Positions 8,071-17,011 of a DNA stretch of 64,000 nt are shown here, one piece after another (within the stretch, counting starts at the first letter, position 1; every line of letters begins with the position of its first letter). Position numbers and translations under genes: made by a program. Source of the stretch: an uncultured bacterium (GTDB lineage: Bacteria > Bacillota > Clostridia > Lachnospirales > Lachnospiraceae); assembly GCA_947383005.1 (NCBI GenBank), contig CANDBT010000007.1:62001-126000 (forward strand). The letters are read 5' to 3'. Under the pieces are notes generated by a model. It saw nothing but the letters and a program-made list of their open reading frames with translations. It was not told the DNA's origin and ran no database searches.

Positions 8071-10392
8071 TTACTCCTGTTCCGCCTGGTACAGCGCAAG
8101 CTGCCTGCCGATAGCCGAAGCTGCCTGGGCAGAAGTAATCTTACCAGCGAAATAATCTTGTGAACCGGATATGATCATTTCCATTACCGTCTCATCCAAC
8201 ATAACCGGAAAGGAAACTTCTTTCAAAAGAGCATAAATTTTTTGGCGTTCCTCAAGGCTTGGCCATCCAGCAGAAATATCATATTCCCCATATCCTGTCC
8301 CTATATAAAGATCCCCGTTATCATAAGCGCAATTCTCCTGCTGGGCCTGTATATTTACCGGGAATCCGTCATGAAAATATTCCTTCTGCACATCCAGGGA
8401 AAATAACATAGCCACGAACTCCTGCGCCAATTCCGGCTGTTTTGTTGCCTGATTCACTCCCGCCAGAGTCGAAGGGAAATAAATATTGTTGATTGTTGAC
8501 AAAACTGCTTCCGGATGTTTCCTCCATACTGCCATAGGAATCATCGCGCTTTCCACTCCGTCAAATACCTCGTCGCCGCAATCGCAAAAACTTTGGTCAA
8601 AATTGGTTGCATTTCCCTTTATCCCGAAAGGAGCGATATAATTACTGATGCCAGGGTACTGTTCCATTTCTTCCTGCGTAAATACCGCCTTTGCGCCGCA
8701 TTTATCTCCCAGGGCTTTCACCGTTTCCAAATATTTTACCAGTTTCATTTCCGTAAGCCCTTCTTCCCTGCCAAACAGCTCCTGATATTGCAAGCAGGCA
8801 GCTCTCCTAAGAAAATTTTCGTAATTATCCATCCTGAATAAAGGATGCTCCCCTCCATAAGCTGCCATTTCATCTAATCCCGACAGAGCCTGGATAGCCG
8901 GATGCTCCCCGATTGCCACCGGCAGGGAAATCCTTGCCGGCATAGCATAAATTGCTCCGTCTTCCTGAGTAAAATCACCAATTACCTGCTCCATCAAAGG
9001 GCTTTCCTTTTGAATTTTTTCAAACACCTGGCGCAAATCCATGAGGATTTCCTTTTCCTGATAGGATTCAAAAGGCAATTCATCAAGAATCAGCACATCT
9101 GCGCCTTTCCCGCTTAAAAGTTCCGTATTCAATGCCCGTATGGTATCCTCAGAAACATCGCCGTTTTGATTTTCTCCATTCAAAACTTCTACCCGCACAT
9201 GGGGATAAGCCTGCTGGAACAGTGCAGCTGCCTGGCGGACAGTAGAATTATCTTTTAGGCTATATACGGTGATCGCCGTCGGCGGGACTGCTTCCATATC
9301 CGGGTCATAAATATATTGTACCATAAAAAAATCATGCCCCGTATTTTTCGTGAAAACGCCATAATACTCTTCATTGTCCCCCGCCAGAAATTCTGTCAGG
9401 AAACAGCTTTCCATCCCCATAGTATTCATGCTTCCGTCAATAATCAGTTCCCATAGGCTTCCGCCCGCATTCACATGAGCCAGTCCATTTCTATTTACGG
9501 CATATATTCCGCCTGTTCCATCATCGAAAAGGTGCAATCCTTCACCATACTGATTAAGGCCCTCATAAAAAATGGTTTCTATTTTTTGTCCGTTATCCAG
9601 GCTGTAGCGTGTCACGCCCTGGTCAGTCCTCGTGACAAATTCCCTATCCGTCAGATATCCCTCACTGTCTTCTGAAGAACCACCCCAGGCTTTTTCCATA
9701 GCAAACAGCTTTGTCCCGTCCGGCCGGTAATAAACCGCCTCTTCTGTTGAATAAAGCAAAATATTCCCTTCTGCTCCTACCTCTGTTTTCGGCGGTATCC
9801 ACCCATAACTGTTTCCCTGTTTCGGGTAAAAAAGATCTCCCAACAGCTCGCTGCTTCCAATAGCTGTTCCTGTTTCATCTTCTTTTATCTGATAAAGATG
9901 ATAAATGTAACTCCCGTCTGTTGTCATTCCACTGAAATAATACTTGCCGTCAAGCCCGAAAAACACCCGCCGGAGCGCTAAAGGGGGTTCCTCTGGTTTC
10001 ACCCGTTCCCACCAGCCCTCATCTTGCATCCATTCGTCCCCCTGCCATAAAAAGCGCCGGGCGCCCGTTTTTCCCTCTGGATTTTCCCGTATGGATGTAT
10101 ACAGCTCCAATATTCCGTCCTGGCCGCGAAAAAGAGAGAGGAAGGATTCCCCTTTGGCTTCTTCAGGTGCAGGAAGCTCTTTTTCCACGTATCGGCCTTT
10201 TGCCCTCTCTGTAATGCTTCCGCCCGTTCCGCTTTCTGCTTGTTCACGCCCCTCTTCCTGTTCAAATTGGCTTTCGCCAGGATTTGATTGATTTTTTTGA
10301 CATCCACCCAAAATTCCTGCCGTCAAACTTAATCCTACCAAAAGAGCCGCCAGCCTTTTCCTCAATTTCCCTTTTTGTAATTGTTTCTTCAT
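8071..10392 (-). CDS. Extracellular solute-binding lipoprotein with a large N-terminal extension
   Basis: A 773-residue lipoprotein. The lipobox ILGGC places the lipidated Cys at residue 31. Residues from about 370 to the end resemble a family 1 (sugar-type) solute-binding protein (TVRQAAALFQQAYPHVRVEV, then ADVLILDELPF and later AGVNQATKQPELAQEFVAML). The preceding 300 or so residues, rich in Tyr, Trp and Gly with repeating YYF/YGE patterns, look like a beta-propeller-like or other beta domain. Ordinary family members are about 400-450 residues. It is first of the cassette and would deliver substrate to the two permeases. The ATG at 10392 follows GGAGG by 5 bp. Confidence 0.85.
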   Translation of the reverse strand: MKKQLQKGKLRKRLAALLVGLSLTAGILGGCQKNQSNPGESQFEQEEGREQAESGTGGSITERAKGRYVEKELPAPEEAKGESFLSLFRGQDGILELYTSIRENPEGKTGARRFLWQGDEWMQDEGWWERVKPEEPPLALRRVFFGLDGKYYFSGMTTDGSYIYHLYQIKEDETGTAIGSSELLGDLFYPKQGNSYGWIPPKTEVGAEGNILLYSTEEAVYYRPDGTKLFAMEKAWGGSSEDSEGYLTDREFVTRTDQGVTRYSLDNGQKIETIFYEGLNQYGEGLHLFDDGTGGIYAVNRNGLAHVNAGGSLWELIIDGSMNTMGMESCFLTEFLAGDNEEYYGVFTKNTGHDFFMVQYIYDPDMEAVPPTAITVYSLKDNSTVRQAAALFQQAYPHVRVEVLNGENQNGDVSEDTIRALNTELLSGKGADVLILDELPFESYQEKEILMDLRQVFEKIQKESPLMEQVIGDFTQEDGAIYAMPARISLPVAIGEHPAIQALSGLDEMAAYGGEHPLFRMDNYENFLRRAACLQYQELFGREEGLTEMKLVKYLETVKALGDKCGAKAVFTQEEMEQYPGISNYIAPFGIKGNATNFDQSFCDCGDEVFDGVESAMIPMAVWRKHPEAVLSTINNIYFPSTLAGVNQATKQPELAQEFVAMLFSLDVQKEYFHDGFPVNIQAQQENCAYDNGDLYIGTGYGEYDISAGWPSLEERQKIYALLKEVSFPVMLDETVMEMIISGSQDYFAGKITSAQAASAIGRQLALYQAEQE

Positions 10393-10931
10393 CATATCCT
10401 CCATAATTATAATCATGATAACCATTCTGCATACGTCAATTCTCACAAAAACGCACTACAGGCTGGCTTTCGTCAGATAACCGTTCAGGCAATCCTCGAA
10501 GTATTATGCGTCTGAGAACAAAGAATCCTGCTTTGCAGGATTCTCCGCCTGCGGCGGGTCGCTTCAGCAACATAATTCTTCTCCGCCGCAGGCATTGGCT
10601 CACTTAGCGAATGCAATGAGCTTAGTGAACAAGCCCACACCGTGTTGCACTTTACGTTCCACTTCGGTCGTTGCTAAACGAGTGCCACTGGCACTCAGCA
10701 ACCTCGCGGAGCGTTTTTGTATCATAGGACGCACTTTCCTATGATACAATAAAAATTGCTTCGCAATTGGGCCGGATACCTGTTTCCTGTATTGTTTGCC
10801 TCAATGATAACAAATACTCCTCTAAAAAAACTGGAAAACCGTCCCCATATTTTTTAAAGATTTTTAGAGAATTCTGTGTTACACTATCTGCAAGGGAAAT
10901 TTTCTCATATTTAATTTTTTCGGAGGCTTAC
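10393..10931. repeat. 539-bp divergent intergenic region filled with hairpin repeats
   Basis: This gap separates the importer cassette from the regulator pair. It holds a perfect hairpin AGAATCCTGC-TTT-GCAGGATTCT at 10522-10544, GCCACTGGC-type palindromes near 10683, a unit at 10706-10748 ending in GTATCATAGGA-N7-TCCTATGATAC, and AATTGC-TTC-GCAATT just after. The 10706-10748 unit recurs at 14477-14520. No gene was found; promoters for both flanking units must lie here but none is clear. Confidence 0.65.
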
Positions 10932-11645
10932 ATGCGGATTCTCATGATTGAAGATGATAAAGACTTATGTAAAAACATTACCTTGTCACTTAAACAACAC
11001 GGTTATGAAACCGATTGCTGCCACACAGGCAGCGACGGGCTTTTTCTCGCCCGAGATACTCCTTATGATGCGATTATTCTGGATCGTATGCTTCCGGAAA
11101 TGGATGGAATGACGATACTACAGGCTTTGCGCCGCCAAAATATCGCTACTCCCATCATTCTCGCTACCGCCCTGGATGGTCTTCACGATCGTATCGACGG
11201 TCTGGACGCCGGCGCCGACGATTATCTGGTAAAACCCTTCGCCATAGAAGAGCTGATGGCCAGAATCAGAGCTGTTACCAGACGTACAGGAAAGCTGCGG
11301 CTTTCTCGCTGCCTGTCTTTATCCGGCCTTTCGCTGGATCCCGAACAGCATCTCTTGACCTACGGTACGACTGTCTTCACTTTATCCCGGCGGGAATCGG
11401 CTTTGTTGGAATTTTTCATGCGTAATCCGTGCAGGACTTTGCCCCGCGGCCACATTCTTTCTTATGTGTGGGGTTCATGCTCAGAAGTAGAAGAGGGAAA
11501 TCTGGATAATTATATCCATTTCCTTCGCCGACGCTTAAAAGCCTCCGGCGCCCCCGTCCGTCTGACCACCGTTCATGGCGTCGGCTATCGGCTGGAAAGC
11601 AGTGAGGAAAAGGTTACTGCTTGCCGGCAAACGAATGGACAATAA
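10932..11645 (+). CDS. OmpR-family response regulator
   Basis: A 237-residue two-component regulator. The receiver has the acidic pair EDD at residues 7-9, phosphoacceptor Asp51 in ILDRMLPEMDG and the conserved Lys in DDYLVKPF. The C-terminal winged helix ends HGVGYRLES, as in OmpR/PhoB proteins. The ATG at 10932 has GGAGG 5 bp upstream. The cognate kinase follows 20 bp downstream. Divergent from the importer cassette, which it may control; that is only positional inference. Confidence 0.92.
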   Translation: MRILMIEDDKDLCKNITLSLKQHGYETDCCHTGSDGLFLARDTPYDAIILDRMLPEMDGMTILQALRRQNIATPIILATALDGLHDRIDGLDAGADDYLVKPFAIEELMARIRAVTRRTGKLRLSRCLSLSGLSLDPEQHLLTYGTTVFTLSRRESALLEFFMRNPCRTLPRGHILSYVWGSCSEVEEGNLDNYIHFLRRRLKASGAPVRLTTVHGVGYRLESSEEKVTACRQTNGQ

Positions 11646-11665
11646 GAACAAAAAAGGAGCTGCCT

Positions 11666-13006
11666 ATGAAATCCCTCCACTGCCGTCTTACTTTTCTTTA
11701 TACCATTACCAGCAGTCTGGTTTTGGCTATTGCCATGACCGGTTTTCTTATGCTGCGAATCAGAGAAACACAGCAGGCACAGATAGATAATTTTTATGCT
11801 GTATGGAATGCTTTGTCTTTTCGCCTGCGGTCTGATACCCTGATTTCCCAGAGCTTTCTTGCCCAAACAGAAGCTTCCAGCCACTCTATTATCCACATTG
11901 AAGAAAATAATATTCCCCTCAAATATTCAGGCTCCTGGCAACCGCAAACAGATCGTCAGTTGCTTATCAGCCAAGCGAAATCATTAGCGGAAAATCAGGG
12001 AATTTCTTCCGCATTAACGCCCATTTCTGCCATTTCAAACGACAGCAGCCTGCTTTCCTTTGAGGGAAATCACCAAGATAAATATTATGCAATGGTCATG
12101 GTATATTCTCATAAAAAAACCACACGCAGTCTTTGCCTCATTTCCTATCGCCCTCCGGTTATTCTGACTCTTCAAAAATCCTTTGCGCTCCTCTGTGGAC
12201 TGGAACTGACAGGTACGTTATGCCTGGCTTTGATTAGCTGGCATTTTGTCGGTTGGTCTTTAAAACCGACAGAAGAAAGCCAAAAAAAGCAGGCAGAATT
12301 TATCGCTGCCGCATCTCATGAACTGCGCTCTCCTTTAGCTGTATTACGCTCAGGTATTGCCGCTGTTTTGGCCGCCCCCGATGAGAAAACTGCTTTGCTC
12401 CGCACTATGGATTCCGAATGTGCCCGCATGTCCCGCTTAATTGACGATCTGCTTATTTTAGCCTCAACAGATACAAAAACCTGGGGTATCCGTTTGCAAA
12501 AAACCGACATGGACACCTTACTGATAGAAACCTACGAAGCATTTTCCCCGGTTTGTCAGAAAAAACAAATCACACTTCACCTGGAACTTCCGGAACTGCC
12601 CCTGCCTCTTTTTACTGTTGATCCAGAACGTATCCGCCAGGTCCTTTCCATATTATTGGATAATGCCTTATCCCACGCAGGCAGCAATCAGGAAATCCGC
12701 ATCTGTGCCAAGTTGATACAGCCCAAAAGAAAAAGATATAATGACAAAACAGACAGAACCTTTCCATCATATTTGCTCCTTCAGGTTAAAGATCAAGGTC
12801 CGGGTATTCCTGACGATATAAAACCTCATGTTTTCGAGCGCTTCTATCGCGCCGATAAAGCTCGCAGCGGAAAGAATCACTTTGGGCTGGGCCTGAGTAT
12901 AGCCAGGGAATTGGTTCTTCTCCACAAGGGAAATATCACTGTTACAGACAATCCTGGTGGCGGAAGCTGTTTTTCTGTAATCCTGCCATTACATGAACTA
13001 CCCTGA
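11666..13006 (+). CDS. Sensor histidine kinase
   Basis: A 446-residue membrane kinase with helices at about residues 10-30 and 172-194 enclosing an extracytoplasmic sensor of about 140 residues. HisKA contains the phospho-acceptor His218 in SHELRSPLAV. The ATPase part has the N box LLDNALSHAG, the G1 box DQGPGIP and the G2 region FGLGLSIA. No HAMP domain is obvious. The start follows AAGGAG by 6 bp. It pairs with the preceding OmpR-type regulator; the ligand is unknown. Confidence 0.92.
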   Translation: MKSLHCRLTFLYTITSSLVLAIAMTGFLMLRIRETQQAQIDNFYAVWNALSFRLRSDTLISQSFLAQTEASSHSIIHIEENNIPLKYSGSWQPQTDRQLLISQAKSLAENQGISSALTPISAISNDSSLLSFEGNHQDKYYAMVMVYSHKKTTRSLCLISYRPPVILTLQKSFALLCGLELTGTLCLALISWHFVGWSLKPTEESQKKQAEFIAAASHELRSPLAVLRSGIAAVLAAPDEKTALLRTMDSECARMSRLIDDLLILASTDTKTWGIRLQKTDMDTLLIETYEAFSPVCQKKQITLHLELPELPLPLFTVDPERIRQVLSILLDNALSHAGSNQEIRICAKLIQPKRKRYNDKTDRTFPSYLLLQVKDQGPGIPDDIKPHVFERFYRADKARSGKNHFGLGLSIARELVLLHKGNITVTDNPGGGSCFSVILPLHELP

Positions 13007-13488
13007 AGAGGGCTTCCTGCTCTATCCGTGATCAAAATGAAGCAGCCCTTTTCAGAGCAGGGAAGTGGTTTTTAAGGTTTTGTATAAAGATTTATAAGTT
13101 TTGTTTCAATGGTCTTTAAGCAATTTTTGCCATTTCTTGTTGATATTCAAAATATTAATTCGTCATTTTTGTTATCTTATCTCTTTTGTATCACCATTGT
13201 CTGATTGTTTTATTGTATTGATTAACTAAAACACCCTTTACATTGACAGATATTTTTGTAATGTTTCACGTGACACATCGTACGCAAGGCATCATTTTGC
13301 ACAAACACACTTTGTGCTTCTTTTTTGCTGTTTTCATCATCTTTCCGGCTGAGAATTTTTATCTTAAGCGCCCACATCTGCTTGTTTCTTGTCCAGATTT
13401 TCACCTGTCATCAGACTTTTGTATGTAATCACCGTTGGAATTCGACTTTTTATTGCACGGGAAACGTCATCCCTTATATGGTAAAATA
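13007..13488. other. Intergenic stretch after the kinase gene
   Basis: A CCTGCTC/GAGCAGG hairpin around 13016-13060 could end the regulator-kinase transcript, although the T-run after it is weak. The rest is AT-rich with no convincing gene; short frames here lack ribosome binding sites. Confidence 0.4.
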
Positions 13489-13708
13489 CCTAGTACTACC
13501 TTGCGGAAATTTCAGTGAATTCGGCACTCGCTATTTCCGCCCTCTGCACGCCTGCAAAGCTAGACGTAGGCACCGCTACGTTGCTAAGCGCCAGTGGCGC
13601 TTGTTCAGCAAGGACCGGAACGGAGTGTAGAACGTCGCTTTGCAGACGCACAGATGACGAAAATATCAAGCACTGTATTCACTGTTATTTCCGCAATGCA
13701 GTACTAGG
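13489..13708. repeat. 220-bp element with long terminal inverted repeats (MITE-like)
   Basis: The left end (CCTAGTACT, then CTTGCGGAAAT and CAGTGAAT) and the right end (ATTCACTG, then ATTTCCGCAA and AGTACTAGG) are inverted copies of about 32 bp with few mismatches. The interior contains palindromes such as AGCGCCAGTGGCGCT. No transposase is inside. A partial relative (CCTTGCGGAAAT, CTCTAGTAATCAGCACTCGCT) lies near 29600-29650. Confidence 0.7.
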
Positions 13709-13863
13709 AGACGCGCATTGCATCCATAAGGAAAAATAATTGTTGCCGCAGTCTCGCTCCGACGCGAGAGTCCGGCAAAATGGGCTTTTGTCTTTTTAGA
13801 TATTTTGTATTTAAATATTTTTGTATTTATACAATATTTATTATTCAAATTTTCGCATTTTAA

Positions 13864-13892
13864 TTGACATACAATACTTTCTGTGCTATCCT
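13864..13892 (+). promoter_or_regulatory. Promoter of the XRE regulator gene
   Basis: TTGACA (13864-13869), a 17-bp spacer and TATCCT (13887-13892) lie just upstream of the ribosome binding site, leaving a very short leader. Confidence 0.65.
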
Positions 13893-13914
13893 ACTCCTAA
13901 AGGAGGGATGAATA

Positions 13915-14361
13915 TTGAAAAGCAGAATAAGAAAACTTCGTCTCGCCTGCGATCTTAGCCAGGAAGAATTCGGGCAAATATTGGGCGTAACCAAATCTAC
14001 AATCAGCAACATCGAAAACGGCCGGTTTAATATTACCGAAACAATGATTAAGCTTGCCTGTAATGAATTTAATGTCAATGAAGACTGGCTACGCCATGGC
14101 ACAGGCGGTGACGAATCGATGTTTCTCCGCGACCAAAAACGTATCCGTATCGAAAATGGGATAAAAACTTCCGATGAATTTCGCAGCTTTTTAATTCATA
14201 TGATGGAATCCCTTCCCGATGATTACTGCGAATTTCTTTACGGGGAATTTAAACGGTTTTCGGAAAAACATGAAAAGAAAAAGAAATTTATCGAGCGCGA
14301 AGTTGAGGAATACCGACGGGAACTTGAGGCCAGAATGTCCGAAAGCGGGTCTGATGATTAA
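13915..14361 (+). CDS. XRE-family helix-turn-helix regulator
   Basis: A 148-residue protein. Residues 4-60 form a Cro/CI-type helix-turn-helix (LSQEEFGQILGVTKSTISNIENGR). The C-terminal half is acidic and Lys-rich and is predicted helical (KHEKKKKFIEREVEEYRREL), likely for dimerisation. The TTG start at 13915 is supported by AAGGAGG 8 bp upstream; the ATG inside the ribosome binding site is out of frame. It stands alone between repeats and is followed by a strong terminator. Its target is unknown; domesticated phage-type regulators of this size are common in Clostridia. Confidence 0.85.
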   Translation: MKSRIRKLRLACDLSQEEFGQILGVTKSTISNIENGRFNITETMIKLACNEFNVNEDWLRHGTGGDESMFLRDQKRIRIENGIKTSDEFRSFLIHMMESLPDDYCEFLYGEFKRFSEKHEKKKKFIEREVEEYRRELEARMSESGSDD

Positions 14362-14521
14362 TTTGGAAGCCCTTTACTACTCCTCTAACATAAAAAAGTG
14401 TGCGTCAAGACGCACACTCGCGCCGGAGCGCGGCTGCGCCAACAGCCATCTTCCTTTGCGTGAAGTGCGCATCCACGCGGAGCGTTTTTGTATCATAGGA
14501 GGCACTTTCCTATGACACAAA
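14362..14521. repeat. Hairpin-rich dispersed repeat
   Basis: The stretch from about 14395 contains GTGCGTC-A-GACGCAC and other short palindromes. It ends in the 14477-14520 unit GCGGAGCGTTTTTGTATCAT..., which matches 10706-10748 in all but two positions. No gene. Confidence 0.6.
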
Positions 14522-14579
14522 AAAGGTTGTCACAAAATGAATTTTCCGCTTTACAAAAATTCACTTTATGACAACCTTT
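14522..14579. terminator. Strong bidirectional terminator between convergent genes
   Basis: AAAGGTTGTCA and TGACAACCTTT bracket a second pairing, TGAATTTT with AAAATTCA. A- and T-runs flank both sides. It serves the XRE gene (rightward) and the histidine kinase (leftward). Confidence 0.85.
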
Positions 14580-14667
14580 CTTTATAAAATTGCAGGATGA
14601 TAAAATTGTGAAATGATAAATTTATAAGAGTTTAGGTTACAGACAAGCCTAACATCCCTAACTTATG

Positions 14668-16026
14668 TTAAAATCCCTTATTGTCTGAAAAACTATCATT
14701 AAATTCTATCGTAATACCATGACCGCTTTCGTCTATGCAAATGCTTCCATTGTGTGCTTCTACAATCTGCTTTACAAGCTTAAGCCCCATCAGATGAATT
14801 TCCGAATCTGGAGTTTTTCCTGTATTGAGATATCGGCAAATATCCGGAGGAAGCCCGCGTCCGTTATCGCAAAATTGCATTCGTGGATATCCCTCACCTA
14901 TCCATGCTTTGACCCATATTTGACATCCGTTCTCATTGTGGCGCACACAATTTCCCAAAATATTTTCAAATGCACGGGAAAGAAGCTGCTCGTCAGCTTC
15001 CATCTCGTAAAATTCAATATCTGGCTCAATAATGAGCGAAAAATCATAGAGTCTTGGATGCTCCATTGTATTCAAAATTTCCGCAGCAGCCCGGCGCAAT
15101 ATAGCCGCCAGGATGACCGGTTTGAGCCGCAGTGGCTGCATATCATATTCCAATTTACAAGTCAAATTTAAATCCTCAATCAAGCTGCGGATACGAATAC
15201 TCTGCCAGCGGATAGATGCTGCTTTTTGACGCACATTTTCATCAATATCTTTGTCGCGCTCTATCATATCCGCATATCCCATAACCAAAGAAAGAGGGGT
15301 ACGGATATCATGGGATACTCCGCTGATCCATTGGTTTCTTGCCTCATCCCTTTGCACTAACTTATTCCGTTGGCTGGCAAGCAAATCAGATGTACGATTT
15401 AGCGTAACAGCGATTTCCCGCATGATTCCTGACTCCAAAAGCTGTATGCTTTCTCCGGAAGCCAAATGACCGACGGCATCGGCAATTACCTGCATTTTTC
15501 GGTAATATTGATATCCTAAAACCAAAAATACAAGAACTGCGGCAATTATTGTAAGGTAAAAACTCCAGACAATAAACGTCAGCAAGCTCTCGGTATCTTC
15601 CATACTTTGATAAATATTATACTTCCAAATACTCCTGCGGGGATATCCTATGACTAAAAGTCCCTGCTGCCCTCCCCAGACCGATACCGGATAATCGTTC
15701 AAATACCACCGGGTAAACGACGCTATTTGAGAAGTGGTATATGGATGGGCCAAATCGGATGGGAGCTGCCAGCTCCATGTCAAATTTCCCTGGTCATCAA
15801 GGATCATGGCAAAAGCGGCCCCTGACTGCTGTAAACCGGATATTGCCTGTTCTTTCGAATCCAACTGCTCGTATATCTGCCGGATGGAATATTTTTTATA
15901 CTCTGGCCGACCATAAAATCTATGCATTACTACAGTCAAAAGGATTATCTGCAAAAGAAAAAATCCCAAAATCATCCCCAATGTTATTACAATGTAATGA
16001 AAATAGATTCTCATTAAGCTTTTCAT
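14668..16026 (-). CDS. Sensor histidine kinase, probably of the lantibiotic-immunity system
   Basis: A 452-residue membrane kinase with helices at about residues 8-33 and 150-172 and an extracytoplasmic sensor of about 115 residues. HisKA contains His239 in SHDIRTPLSLVMGY. The N box is ILGNCVRHNENG, and the G1 box DNGRGLPPDI is followed by MGLKLVKQIVEAHNG. The start ATG overlaps the stop codon of the response regulator (ATGA), so the two are translationally coupled. The pair is divergent from a LanFEG-type transporter; similarly arranged kinases (SpaK/NisK/CprK type) sense lantibiotics or related peptides. The ligand is inferred from context. Confidence 0.9.
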   Translation of the reverse strand: MKSLMRIYFHYIVITLGMILGFFLLQIILLTVVMHRFYGRPEYKKYSIRQIYEQLDSKEQAISGLQQSGAAFAMILDDQGNLTWSWQLPSDLAHPYTTSQIASFTRWYLNDYPVSVWGGQQGLLVIGYPRRSIWKYNIYQSMEDTESLLTFIVWSFYLTIIAAVLVFLVLGYQYYRKMQVIADAVGHLASGESIQLLESGIMREIAVTLNRTSDLLASQRNKLVQRDEARNQWISGVSHDIRTPLSLVMGYADMIERDKDIDENVRQKAASIRWQSIRIRSLIEDLNLTCKLEYDMQPLRLKPVILAAILRRAAAEILNTMEHPRLYDFSLIIEPDIEFYEMEADEQLLSRAFENILGNCVRHNENGCQIWVKAWIGEGYPRMQFCDNGRGLPPDICRYLNTGKTPDSEIHLMGLKLVKQIVEAHNGSICIDESGHGITIEFNDSFSDNKGF

Positions 16027-16736
16027 CTGTCCATGCGATACCCCAACCCTTTCACGGTAATCAGCCATACCGGATCGGAGGGTTTCTCCTCGATTTTTTC
16101 CCTGAGCTTTCGGATATGAACCATCAAAGTATTCTCATAGCCATAGTAATTCTCTCCCCAAACAGATTCAGATAAAAAATCAAAAGTCAGAATCCTCCCG
16201 CGGTTTTCCAAAAACAGCCGCAATAATTGATATTCTTTATTGGTCAATGAAAGCGTTGTCTGCGAACCATCTAAAATTCGGATAACACCTGCCGATAAAT
16301 CCACTTCCCGTTTTCCCAAACGGAATCGCTCTCCAATCTGCTCATCCCACTGATACGTACGTTTTAATATTGCACGGACTCGCAGCATCAGCTCCCGGGG
16401 AAGAAACGGCTTCGTTAAATAATCATCCGCCCCCAAGCCTAATCCCTGCAGCCGGTCTTCATCTTGGTCCCTGGCAGACAGAAACAATACTGGTATCCGC
16501 TTCCTCTCCAGTATGGGCTTCATTCGCTGAAAAAAAGAGAATCCATCCTCGACAGGCATATTTACATCCAATATCAAAAAATCCGTTCCGCCCTTTTGCA
16601 AAACAGGTTCCGCCTCCTGACAAGAAAAAACCGAAAACACCTGATAAAACCCCTCCTGACTGCAAATGCCCTGAACCAGGCTGCACAAATCTTGGTTATC
16701 ATCTACTACCAAAATCCTGGCTTCCTCCATTTTCAT
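16023..16736 (-). CDS. OmpR-family response regulator, probably controlling the LanFEG-type transporter
   Basis: A 237-residue regulator with the receiver acidic pair at residues 12-13 (VVDDNQ), phosphoacceptor Asp57 in LILDVNMPVEDG, LTKPF near residue 109, and an OmpR winged helix ending in VKGLGYRMD. The ATG at 16736 has AGGTGG about 6 bp upstream. It overlaps the kinase gene by 4 bp. The divergent transporter promoter carries two TTAAGG half-sites spaced 11 bp apart, the typical geometry for this family, which supports a direct regulatory link. Confidence 0.92.
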   Translation of the reverse strand: MKMEEARILVVDDNQDLCSLVQGICSQEGFYQVFSVFSCQEAEPVLQKGGTDFLILDVNMPVEDGFSFFQRMKPILERKRIPVLFLSARDQDEDRLQGLGLGADDYLTKPFLPRELMLRVRAILKRTYQWDEQIGERFRLGKREVDLSAGVIRILDGSQTTLSLTNKEYQLLRLFLENRGRILTFDFLSESVWGENYYGYENTLMVHIRKLREKIEEKPSDPVWLITVKGLGYRMDR

Positions 16737-16796
16737 CTTTTCCCACCTTCTGATTCCTTTTATTATAACCGTTCAGATACCCTTTGAACGCTTACT

Positions 16797-16831
16797 CTTA
16801 TCGCTTATCACTTATCACTTATCACTTATCC
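16797..16831. repeat. Five tandem heptamers (CTTATCA)
   Basis: CTTATCG, CTTATCA three times, then CTTATCC run without gaps, ending about 180 bp before the transporter gene and about 60 bp upstream of the regulator gene. It could be a slippage-prone microsatellite or a protein-binding array. Confidence 0.6.
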
Positions 16832-16875
16832 ATTATACCGTATTTAACTGACAAAAAGAGCATTTGTGCTCCGAA

Positions 16876-16929
16876 TTAAGGAAGATTTAAGGTTGAGAAA
16901 AGGAGCGTCTAAGGATAAGGTAATATACT
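16876..16929 (+). promoter_or_regulatory. Response-regulator-type direct repeats and -10 box for the transporter operon
   Basis: TTAAGG at 16876-16881 and 16887-16892 start 11 bp apart, one helical turn, as in SpaR/OmpR-type boxes. About 40 bp downstream is TATACT (16924-16929) with no good -35 hexamer, the pattern of an activator-dependent promoter. The binding protein is presumably the adjacent response regulator. Confidence 0.5.
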
Positions 16930-17011
16930 TCCAATTATAGGAAGCAGTATTTGCTTCCTGATCATATCAATTTATCCGCATCAAGAAAATATAAAAGCAG
17001 GAGGAACAGAT

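Noticed and set aside
16737-17011. Possible lantibiotic precursor gene beside the immunity operon
   Set aside because: No small frame with a leader and a Ser/Thr/Cys-rich core was found here or in 19468-19661.
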